Shown: in pieces, positions 10,431-20,204 of the stretch
Layout: each line of letters begins with the position of its first letter
Position numbering within the stretch: the first letter of the stretch is position 1
From: Sesamum alatum
Lineage: Eukaryota > Streptophyta > Magnoliopsida > Lamiales > Pedaliaceae
Length of the DNA: 64,000 nucleotides
NCBI GenBank assembly: GCA_034509735.1
Contig: JACGWO010000011.1
Location: forward strand, 18,832,979 to 18,896,978
Direction: 5' to 3'
Position numbers and translations under genes: made by a program
Notes under the pieces: model-generated
What the model saw: only the letters and a program-made list of their open reading frames with translations
What the model was told of the DNA's origin: nothing
Database searches by the model: none

Positions 10431-12480
10431 TTGAAATGGCAATATATCCGGTTTGTTGCTCTCCTTCCTTTTTTCCGCTTACTGGCTTACCACCTCTCTG
10501 TTTTTCTGCGAGTTACTTGTTTTTTCTGGATCTAATTTTTTATTTATGTTTATTGCTACTTAAATAACTTAGCAGATTTTCAAGCAATTTTCTTTTTGAA
10601 GTGCACATATGCTGTGGATATTGGCTAGTTATCCTTGTGCAGTAGTTAACATTTTGTGCAAAGCGGTTATAAGGTTCTAATGATTAATGGATGATCATTG
10701 TAGTAGTACTCATTCCATTCTTGTTGGAATCTGTTGGTGTCCGACCTAGTCACCTGGAAGGAGCTCTTTGCTGTTAACAGCAAAGTGCATCAGTTAGGGA
10801 TGTAAATGGGTATAAGCTTCTGAAAATTGTTAGGCTCAATTTGAGGTAACATTGAAAAAGTTTTATCTCTAGCTCATCAAGATTTAGGTTCAAGTTTTAA
10901 CTCATTTAAAAAATAACAAGTGTAAGCTCAGCTCATTTATAGTGGAGCCTATTCGAGCTTGAAGTTGAATTCGAACTCAAACCCACCTGAAAAAGATTTA
11001 TCTACACTACGTGAATTAATGGGAATTGCATTATTGTAATTATTTAGATAAATATAATTTGTATTATTGATTACCATAATTTGTGTAATCATATTAGATT
11101 GAATCATAGAACTATGGTCTTTTTTATTATATTAGAGTTACTGAATTTGAAATATAATCTTAATTCATTATTATGTTATAGTTTTACTCAATAATATAAA
11201 TTTATTATGTCATTGTTACTATTGTCATATTATTAATAACAAAATTATAGCACAATTAATTATATAAATAAATTGGAAAAAAGCTCGTTGAGCAAGCTCA
11301 TGAGCCAGACACTTATATTTTGGCTCAAGCTCTGCATGTGGTAGAATGTTTCGAGCTTGAGTTGAGCCTTATCCAGCCAACTCGCGAGGTTCATGAGCCC
11401 CCTTGACTCAAAATACACCGTAGCACTACTCTGTTATGACTACAAGTTCTGGGTAGATATCCTGCTTGTGCTAGCTATTGAGCATGTTTGATCCTTGCAT
11501 CGGCATTTAGTTTCTCCAACACAGTTGATGCAAATGATCCTTGCTTATGATCAAATCTTGATTCTCCAACATATTGCAACTATTTGGTTGCGTCTATTTG
11601 GGATTGTTGCAAGTGAAATAAAAATTCTTGGAATGGAGTTAGCATTTGGATTACTTTGATTATGCTTTTATTTCTTCATAACCTATCAAGTAATATTCGT
11701 ACATGTTCAATTTGCAGGATTTGCTCTTTCCAATTAACCTATGCTGCCGTGGGTGGGATGAGCCAAGAAATGCTGTTCGAAGATGGTATCACCACTGGCT
11801 GATTCAACTTGTGCGAGATTATTCTGTATTTTCCATGATTGGTAAAAATTGGTGCAGGAATTGTTGATCCTTCATGCTCATCGTTGGTTGATTCAGTAAA
11901 ATTGTGTGTATAGTATACAACTGACAAGGCGTTTAGTTTTCCGCAAATACATGTGGTTTGTTTGACTGAAGAGATATGGTCTGTTTATGTATCTTGGCCT
12001 GTATATCTTTTTTTCTCGACTAACAGACAGCTGAAGCAACATTTGCTGGAGTTGTGGAAGCTATATTCCAGGCTGTTCTGTGGGCCATAAGTGATTGTGT
12101 GAAATTGAAACGTCCCAGAAAATAAATGATTTTTCTGATTTAAGGCGGTGCCTGAGGAACTGAGGCTTCCAACCTTTCTTCCATAACTGTCTTAAAAGGA
12201 GACAGCACAGAAAGCCTGTGGGAAGAGCCATTGTCCGGTGGTGAAGGAATTTGTCGTTACTAATTGCCTTCCTACAACACTGAAACTTTTAAAGGCTTTA
12301 AGAGGATGTATGCGGAGAATGTGCGCAAGCAAGCTCACTGGATTCTCCAGGATTCTCCAGGCTGCTAATGTCTAGTAGTCACAGGAGACTTCCATATCCT
12401 TAACCGCTGCATAAATTTTTGTGTATCTGTGAGTAGTTTTCACATAAGATCTTTACGTATTCCTTGTATTGTATTTTGGA
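10431..12480 (+). other. probable 3' UTR of the kinase gene, likely with a 3' UTR intron
   Basis: After the TAA at 10428-10430 the sequence can be read as UTR to a possible donor near 10451 (GTTTGTT). A possible acceptor is TTTGCAG, just before 11718. Further transcribed-looking, non-coding sequence runs to about 12480. There is no coding signal. The splice proposal is a visual guess. The GAGCT-rich repeat at 10797-11405 would lie inside this intron. Confidence 0.35.
10797..11405. mobile_element. GAGCT-rich repeat with AT-rich core, possibly a non-autonomous hAT-like element
   Basis: It starts AGGGATGTAAATGGG, which resembles common plant hAT-like ends. The flanks are rich in (C/G)AGCT words running in opposite senses, such as ATTCGAGCTTGAAG on the left and GTTGAGCAAGCTCATGAGCC on the right. 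They surround a roughly 270-bp AT-rich core (11010-11280). A related sequence lies at 47628-47725. I could not fix terminal repeats or a target duplication, so the class is uncertain. Confidence 0.4.
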
Positions 12481-13243
12481 TGAGTATCATAAATAGGAGT
12501 TGTTTGCTGCATTGCTGTGAGGCTAAGCAAATTTCAACAAAGAGACGTAATTTTGGTGCCTGAATGGTATGAGTGCGACGTTAAAAGACCAGGGTCATGT
12601 AGTTGCACTGTTGCTAAATTCAAGTGCCCGTTCAAAAGTCAAGCTCCAAATTCAGAAAGCAAGAGGCTGTCTTCCTGCTTCCACATCAAGCTTCTAATAT
12701 TTTAGAAGAAAACTGATCGATACTATAAACTTATTGATGGATTTATTTACTGCAGAGATTGAGGGATATGCTTAGGCCTTTATTTCCCATTGGATTTAGG
12801 TTGGTAAATGACGCACACTGCAACCGTAACTCAGAAAATTTTACCTCTGACTATATCCGGCTTTTGGAGTCTGGAGAGCAAAGACAATATTGCAACCAAC
12901 TCTAAAAATGATGTACAAGTTAAGCCGTTGTAGGAGGAAATAATTTTCTTCAATATTTTCTCTATGACTCGAGCATAGCAAAGGTTTTCCTTTGAACTAA
13001 GTTTTTACTCTTACCTATGGGAGCTGCTTGTCAGAAACCTAAACTCATATGAAAGATGAAGGGGGAATGAGATCGCCCATTTACATTTAACCACCTCACA
13101 TGGAATAGCATCGTCACATCCTCTAATCTAAACTCATAAGATAAAGGGAGAATAGATCGCCCATTTACAAAATTTAACCACCTGATATAGTATAGCATCT
13201 TCACATGCCTCTATCCCAAAACTCCACATCAGTCATGAACCAA
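12481..13243. other. intergenic stretch between two convergent genes, with a tandem duplication
   Basis: This separates the 3' ends of the kinase gene (+) and the methyltransferase gene (-) and probably holds both 3' UTR ends. A segment of about 90 bp is duplicated in tandem at roughly 13036-13127 and 13128-13210. Both units share AAACTCATA...AGATCGCCCATTTAC...TTTAACCACCT...ATAGCATC.TCACAT. No gene is supported. A 62-codon open frame at 12517-12705 has no recognisable features. Confidence 0.5.
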
Positions 13244-15897
13244 TCATTTCCAGAAAGCCAAGATAGGTCTGTTGAACCCAGATTTGGTACCAGATAAGCT
13301 GGAGGTTATGTTTTCTACCCTTCTGAATCCAATCTGTCATCACAAAGAATCAGACACGTTCTTGATTAATTTGAAAACACTCAAGCACAAAGCATTACCT
13401 TGTCCAAGAGTACGTCCTGAAAATCTTCCGGAGGTATTTGAATATTTTTGTAATTAGCAGCAGCAGTCTGCAAAACAGGGAAATGGTTTCAAGAGATTCC
13501 TCACTGTTACAACATGGAAACTCAATATTTGATAAGTATCATAGGAGCCATGAGTATCACACTATTGGTTCGGTAAGACATGCATCCATGCTTATATTTC
13601 AATGGTATCTTCTCATTTCTGAATCGTATACTAAGTAATGACAGGTGGAAAAAGAAGAAGATTATACCTCAGAGACGAAACGATTATTATAATATGAGCT
13701 CCACGGCTGGGGTTCCACAATAAATATTCCACCCTGCAACAAGTGTGCGTGTTGTTACATAGGCAATGGATAGTTAAACAGCCATTGCGTACATGGAAAC
13801 AAAAAGCAGTCAGAAGAATGCTCAATAGTGAAAAACTAGTCGGGATGCACTGCATACCGGTTGAAGAAGCATCCACACTCTCCAAAACAATGTTATTAAA
13901 CCATCGTCGCCCCAGTTCAAATGTACCCATTTTGTAACACTTAAACTGCAAAATAAGAACCGAATCATTTTAATGCATAAAACAAAATAAGAAGAGGAGA
14001 CTGCTATTCTCAAGTAAACAAGGTTCAGAAGCATTATTACCAAAGGATTGCGTGGTACGATGCATTTCCAGGCGGATGCCAATTCTGAACAAAATTTCCT
14101 TTTTGAAAAGAGACGATTTCAAGCAGATCTTTTTCCAATGGGAAGGGGGAATCCCTAGAGCTATTCCGTTTCTCTTCAGTTAGTGATTCACTTGCATTGT
14201 TCACCAAGCCACCAATTGACTCTCCATCAGCTGAGCTAGAAATGGTGGAGGTTACTCTATGCTTACTTGTCCGAATGACTTTCCTGAGTGTCCAATATGC
14301 ATCCTCAATTCGAGCTGGAATTGATGAATAACCATCATTCAAAAGAGTTCATCCAGGGAAAAGTAGCAAATTCAAGTCAAAGATTACAGCATAGTCTAAA
14401 AAATCAGCACTAGACAAATTAAGGGACTAGGTTTAGTCTAAAACTGAGCGTTGGACAGACATTAGGGACAAAATCAGCTTGTACTAGAAGAAACATTGAG
14501 GAACAATTAGCTATCACGTAATTGAAAAAATACCTCAATGCTTAAACTTCAGTACTTTATGTTTACCCACACTTCTCAAGAAGGGGCAAAAGAAGTGTTA
14601 TCAATTGCTTACTGACACCAACTTCCCTTTTTAACAAGAACATCAAAGTCAATAAGAAACTACGAACTGGCTACATATAACGAGATCACTTCTCATGAAA
14701 AGATGAAAACCATGCAAAATTGCCTGACATTTCTGTACTCGAGCTTTCTAGCTAGTTCGAACTACATAAGAAGATCAGAAACACATAAATAGAGATATAA
14801 TGGTCATATGAACTGACATCAGAAACATTTTCTGAAAATATAGGCCAATGAAAGATAAGGACAAGTGCAATAGCCACACAAATCACAGAAATTCTGTCCA
14901 TATTCCAAGAACAAAGGCCTGGGTATCCACCTCATCCCCCTTATAAAACAAGTCGGCTGACTATATATTATAGGTTCACTATACAGAACTTCACAAGCTC
15001 TCAAGGTCCAGATCTAGGGATATACTGTGTCTTCCCACCAAGTCCAAACACAAATTTTCTTGATGGTGGCCTGACACTGGATTCTGATGAGCAGAAATGC
15101 AAGTTAAGATTCTGAAGTATTAGTTGGTCATGATGCTGTTATATCCAAGTTAATCCACATATAAAAGTATCACAACCTATATAAAAGTTTGCCATTTTAC
15201 TATACCTCGGGTAACTAAAGAACTTAGGGCAAGAGAAAGTAAGATGGATTGAAAATAAACAGGTAAAAAGTTTAAGAATGCACAAAATTCAATTATTGAA
15301 ATGGTAATTGTGCACTAATTTATTTGAAATATAAATCTTTTCCAATGTTAAGGTTTAAGACAGAAATTGGTTGTAGTTACCTCCATCGATGTCAACACCA
15401 AGAATGCTCCTGCAACCAAACTTCTTTGCTTTGGAAAAAGAAGACACCAATTACCAAAATGTTAGCAAATAAAACAGCACAGACCCAAAACTCCAAACTA
15501 GTCATAAATGCTGGCATTAGGAATGACTTTATAGGCAAAAATTGCTTTACCAATAGCTATTGTCATCAACCCACTATTGCAGCCAATGTCAAGGCAATCC
15601 TTGCCCTCGAACCATTCCCTCTTCATCACCTTTAGCCTTGGATCTTCATCCAAGTCCTGACCAACCTGATAACAGCATGAGCATTACAAACCTCCCTATT
15701 CAGTACACAAATAATTGAGATATAAAGATATAGTTGGTTTACATACTTATACAGTCAGAGGGCAAAAAGCATTTTGTTATTCATAAGATATGCTGATCAT
15801 GAAGCTTCCAAAACTTCGGTGAACAAAGTATTCACATAAAAGAATTTTCACAGCAGTGCTGCAGGACAACAACTTCTAAGCAGCTACATGCAAACCC

Positions 15898-15928
<31 letters not shown>

Positions 15929-16376
15929 ACATAGGCACAAGATATATATATATATAACTTGAGCGCATGGGTATATGTATATCTGTCTACTAGCTATAAC
16001 AAAATTTAAATAGTAGTTGAGAACTCTACATAATTAGAGCCAATTCGAATTAGCCACAACAAATTCATAACCAAACAAAAGGAAACAAAAAGGCCACTTC
16101 ACATCCGTATCCAGTTAACTTGACAATTGCGATATTGTTAATACAGGCAAACTAAAGAAGGAAAATGGGAGATGGGATTACTCTATATCCATAGTAATTC
16201 CTATAATTTCCAAAGATGGCAACTTCTTTCCGATTCTTTTTCTTAGAGGATTGCTCTTGCGCGGCACAAGCTGTCGACTCCTCAGGCCGCTCTGTTTTCT
16301 TCTCATTGTTGTTTTTCTTCCTCTTGCACTCATTCTTGTTCCTATTGCTGCGATCGTTTTTGTTCTCTTCCCCCAT
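13244..16376 (-). CDS. Bin3/BCDIN3-type SAM-dependent RNA methyltransferase, 8 exons
   Basis: Exons on minus: 16182-16376, 15551-15665, 15381-15428, 14041-14314, 13858-13945, 13668-13733, 13399-13467, 13244-13333. They join in frame with GT-AG sites to 314 aa. The N-terminus is charged and Asn/Lys-rich. It is followed by FGNYRNYYGYR, then the SAM-binding motif CLDIGCNSG (about 89-97) and GVDID (about 114-118). The Bin3 signature SVTKWVHLNWGDDGL is at about 213-227, and VEPQPW at about 246-251. The protein ends ILAFWK. In animals this family (MePCE/Bin3) methylates the 5' phosphate of small non-coding RNAs. Plants have a homologous single-domain protein, and I infer a similar role on small RNAs here. 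The SAM motif and the Bin3 signature are intact. Confidence 0.93.
15893..15955. repeat. compound microsatellite (C)n(CA)n...(TA)n
   Basis: A run of about 20 C at 15895-15914 is followed by (CA)n to about 15930 and a short (TA)n near 15943-15954. It lies in the first intron of the methyltransferase gene. It is likely polymorphic and its length in the assembly may be wrong. Confidence 0.85.
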
Positions 16377-16595
16377 ATTTTATTGAATTTGCCCGAAATT
16401 CGGAACTACAAGGCGAAAAACAATAAAGGGGAACTAGGGTTTTTGGACTTGGGGTGAGGGCCTCAGGGTTTCATGGCGGTGGTACAGAAGGGCTTGGCGG
16501 AATAATGCTCTGCTGTTTGCAAGCTATTCTTGTTTTCCGTATTTATGGGGAAAAGGAAACAAACAATGAAGTTCGTTTATTTTTTATACCACCCA

Positions 16596-16880
16596 TCGTG
16601 ACACGCTGTTTCGACGGGCATATAATAAATAATTTTCACGTTTTAAAATATATTATAAATAAAAATAAAAAAATATATAATTAATACATCACATTCGAAA
16701 AAAAGGAAAGAAAAATTTAATTTATCAATTAATATAAAAGTTGAAAAGTTGAATAAAATTATTAATCTTTATCAATTGAAGGTTAATTTGGGCATTATAA
16801 AAAATCAGTGTAGTGGTGTCATTAATCGTTATTTGTGCATAAAAAAGAGGTTTCTTTTTTATAATAGTATGGATAGATGA
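16596..16880. repeat. dispersed repeat family, copy A
   Basis: It shares GACACGCTG...GCATATAATAAAT, TTTTAAAATATATTATAAAT, AATACATCACATT, TTTATCAATTA and a TTATAATAGTA..GATAGATG end with copies at 16978-17262 and 47434-47615. No coding potential is seen. It is probably a short non-autonomous element. I could not determine its class (SINE, MITE or Helitron-like). Confidence 0.6.
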
Positions 16881-16977
16881 ATACATAAAGATATTTTTGG
16901 TAATTTTAACATTTGGTATTGCGGCGTAAATAACTGTCATTTATTAGTGAAAATTATGTTTGCTTTATATAATAACT

Positions 16978-17262
16978 AGCCGCTGTGGCACGCTGGCCCT
17001 GCGTGCATATAATAAATATTCTTTTGTGCTTTAAAAATATATTATTATTATAAATAAGAGCAAAATATAAAACCATTACATCACATTAAAAAAATAAAAA
17101 AAATAAAAAAAACTAATTTATCAATTAGTAAAACTTTAGAAGTTCAATAAGTTGGTTATATTATCGGTTGAAGGGCATTTTTGACCTCACAAAAATGGTG
17201 CAGCGGTTTTGTGAATGTGGAGGGAGTTTTCTTCATATAATAGTACAGATATAGATATAGAT
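16978..17262. repeat. dispersed repeat family, copy B
   Basis: Starts GCCGCTGTGGCACGCTGGC and ends ATATAATAGTACAGATATAG. Its block order is the same as copy A, from which it is separated by about 100 bp. The copies are clearly diverged, so this is not a recent tandem duplication. Confidence 0.6.
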
Positions 17263-17907
17263 GATAATTATTATTATTTTCTTGAGAGGAACTTTTTCTA
17301 TAGGAATAATTACACTTTCTCCGACGAGATTTAGTGTAATTACATGTAAATTCTTTATGGTTTGCAAAATTACATATAATATTTTTAAAATTTGATTTCA
17401 TTTAACAAATAAGCTCTCCAGTTAGTCGAAATTCACCGAATTCATTGATATTAACAAAAAATAAATAAAAATCAATATTTACCACCGATTGATTTATTAT
17501 TGACTTATTGTACGCCAAACAAATATTTTATATCTAATCAACCGTCATAATGGTGAAGATATACGTCGTCACATGTATTAACGTGTGAAGATATATAAGG
17601 ATAGTTTAGTCATAAAAAGATTTATTTGACCTACAATAAGTCAGTAATGAGTTAATCGCTGGTAAACATCAATTTTTATTTAATATTTTTGCTAATATCA
17701 ACAAATTATGTGAATTTTGACTAAGGGACCTATTTATTAAATAGACATCAAGGATACTAGATACAATTTTAAAGACTATAGGGCGCTACGCGTAATTACA
17801 CCAAATCTTAAGGGAGGGGTATAATTATCCATTTTCTTTATGGTTTGGGACTGAACGAACGTGGGTAAAATTCATTTTTTTTCCATATATATTTTAATCT
17901 AAATTTA
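17263..17907. other. AT-rich spacer without genes
   Basis: It has a weak inverted relationship between about 17325-17420 and 17690-17830. AGTGTAATTACATG and TTTAACAAATAAGCTC face ACCTATTTATTAAATAG and GCGTAATTACACC. This suggests another small, old inverted-repeat element. No open frame is supported. Confidence 0.4.
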
Positions 17908-19298
17908 GAGGATAAATTGCATATTACCCCCTATGTTATCAAAAGTCTGCTAAAAAACCCCCGTGTTTTAAAAATAGGCAAAGAACCCCATGTGTTTTGT
18001 AAAACTCAGCACACTTGCCCCACCCCATTAACTAATGCTAACAATGTTAATTGTATCACTAAAAGACCGTTATGCCCTTATATATTTATATTATCTCTTT
18101 TTTTAATGACCGTTGGATCATTTTTAATTGCATCAAAATCATGAGATCTGATCAATTCATCTCAACCGTTCGATCTTAAATTCATAAAAAATCAAGGGTT
18201 TAGATTTAATCTATTTTGCTATATTATATTTAAAATTATAAATTATAAAATAAAATATTTTAAAAAATAAAATATTTATGTTACCCCCCCACCCCCTGCC
18301 ACCAACCCCCCCTCCCCACCCCCAGCCCCGTCGTCATCTCCCCCTCCCCAACCCTATCCGCTAACCCCCACCCCCCATCCCCGGCCCGCCAACCCACACC
18401 CCCCGCCGCCCGCTGCTGAGGGGGCGACGACGACGGCCAAACCAGGGCGACCGCGACGACGGTCGCTCAGATCTGGGCGACAGCAGTCGGCGGTCGCCCA
18501 TGGTCACTAGGCGACGACGACGGTTGCCCTCGCCGTCGCCCAGAATTTTTTAAAATTTTCTAATAAATTAATTTTTTTATTTTTTTTTAAATTAAAGAAA
18601 TTTATTATAATTTATATAAAAATGAAAATTTAAGTTTATTTAATAGTATAATTTATTTACATATATTTAATAAATTAGTTAATAATATATGGTTATTATA
18701 ATTTATTAACATTTATATTCGTAAAAAATCATTTTAATTTAAATATTTTGGTATATTAATTTAATATAATTTATTAAAATAATATTTGGAGTAAATAATA
18801 ATTTAATTTAGTTATTAATATATAATTGTATAATTAATTTTATTTATATTTATATAAATATCTAAAAAAGTAAATTTTAGTAGATTATTTTTTGTATTGT
18901 GATCATTTAATTTAAAATTAAACATTTAAAATATATTAAAAGGTATTTTGATATTTAATTAATATATTTCATAAATAAATATAATTTATTAATATATATT
19001 TAGATTATATAGTAATTTAAATTAATTAATAATATTAATTTATTAAAATATATTTAAATGATCAAAGGAAGATCTCAAAATGGTCATTTGTCCTATAAAA
19101 TAACCCTGAAAAAATATAAAAAAAACAAGCCCCAGTCGCGCAATGGGCATGCGTTGTGCACTCTCCGTTAGTTTATAACGGAGAGGGGCTTTTTTGCAGG
19201 ATTTTACAAAATATGGGTTTTTTTTTGCATATTTTTAAAATACAGGAGAGTTTTTAGCAACATTTTGATAACACAGGGGGAAATATGCAATTTTTCTA
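17908..19298. mobile_element. long-TIR DNA element, possibly Mutator-like, non-autonomous
   Basis: The left end reads AAATTGCATATTACCCCCTA, then GTTATCAAAA, GCTAAAAA and GTTTTGTAAAA. The right end repeats these words in reverse complement, such as TTTTGATAACAC and GGGGGAAATATGCAATTT. Arms exceed 100 bp and are imperfect. The interior is AT-rich apart from the GC-rich block at 18284-18541. No transposase frame exists, so it would depend on an enzyme from elsewhere. Long TIRs suggest a MULE-like element, but no clean 9-bp duplication was identified. The LINE insertion begins only about 33 bp beyond its right end. Confidence 0.6.
18284..18541. other. GC-rich block inside the long-TIR element
   Basis: About 260 bp of C-rich sequence (18284-18415) is followed by repeated GGGCGACGACGACGG and GGTCGCC motifs (18420-18541). 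It sits in extremely AT-rich surroundings. It resembles captured gene sequence or a simple-sequence expansion encoding Pro/Arg/Asp-rich peptides. No convincing open frame or known domain was recognised. Confidence 0.6.
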
Positions 19299-19330
19299 AT
19301 TTTAAAATTATCTCTGTCTTTTATATTGTC

Positions 19331-19440
19331 TTTTTTTTTTCAAAGAAAACCACCCGAAGGTGGTGGGAATCTTTTCGGGGTTCCCGTCCCTTCTATATTA
19401 AAATCAGTCAAAAAGGGTATACAATGGGGACAACTACCTC
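19331..19440 (-). other. 3' end of the LINE: hairpin and A tail
   Basis: On + a 10-T run (19331-19340) corresponds to the A tail. Next to it CCACC-CGAA-GGTGG (19350-19363) can form a small stem-loop. A 3' terminal stem-loop of this kind is known in plant L1 elements and is thought to be recognised by the element's RT. This marks the 3' boundary firmly. Confidence 0.75.
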
Positions 19441-19724
19441 CCTAGTGAGATTTAAAAAGCAGTAAATTAGGAGTATTACTCCCTTACAATATAAGAACCT
19501 GAAAGTATAAATAAGGAGTACTACTATCTTACAATGTGATAAGTTGAAAGTATAAATAAAGAGTACTACTCCCTTACCACAAAAAGTTGTATCCCTAAGA
19601 CAAAAGTTAGTGACACTATAACGAAGTTGAAGCTTCATCGTGCCAAAATGAATATGCCAAGTCACTGAAGATATGACTAAAAAATTCTACAATAAAGGGT
19701 TGTACAAAAGACCATCTATGCACG

Positions 19725-20135
19725 TGTACACGTGAACAACATATATGCACAAGAAAAATGCCAAAATAATCATGATACCACAAGCACCGACAAGGTGCAG
19801 CAAAAGCAGAATAATATCAACAGAATTGTAGCACATAAACAACATATATGCACAAGAGCAAGGCCAATATATTCATGATACCACAAGCACTGACAAGGTG
19901 TAGCAAAAGCAGATTAATATCAACAAAAATGTAGCACGTGAACAACATATATGCACAAGAGCAATGCCAATATTCATGATACCACAAGCACCGACAAGGT
20001 GCAGCAAAAGCAGAGTAATATCAACGAAAATGTAGCACGTGAACAACATACATGCACAAGAGCAAGGCCAATATATTCATGATACCACAATCACCGGCAA
20101 GGTATAGCAAAAGCAGAGTAAAATCAAGCATATGC
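19725..20135 (-). repeat. tandem array, four copies of about 102 bp, in the LINE 3' UTR
   Basis: AACAACATATATGCACAAG recurs at about 19735, 19838, 19941 and 20042 (spacing 103, 103, 101). Each unit also holds ATGATACCACAA.CAC.G.CAAGGT and AGCAAAAGCAGA. The units are highly similar and lie directly after the RNase H coding end. A shorter imperfect repeat (GAAAGTATAAATAA.GAGTACTACT) lies at about 19460-19580. Confidence 0.9.
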
Positions 20136-20204
20136 AAAGGAAAAACCAAAGTGGCAGCAAGCCACATCAAGCTAGCAAGAACATGTAACACAAAAGATTC
20201 AATA

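Noticed and set aside
12517..12705. 62-codon open frame on + after the kinase gene
   Set aside because: No homology recognised and not in a spliced context. Most likely UTR or intergenic sequence.
18284..18541. GC-rich block as a CpG-island promoter or exon
   Set aside because: It lies inside a TIR element, no continuous coding frame or TATA-type signal is evident, and nothing transcribed is nearby.
19725..20135. Four 102-bp repeats as a possible array of small RNA genes
   Set aside because: No promoter or conserved RNA fold seen. The position is the 3' UTR of an L1.
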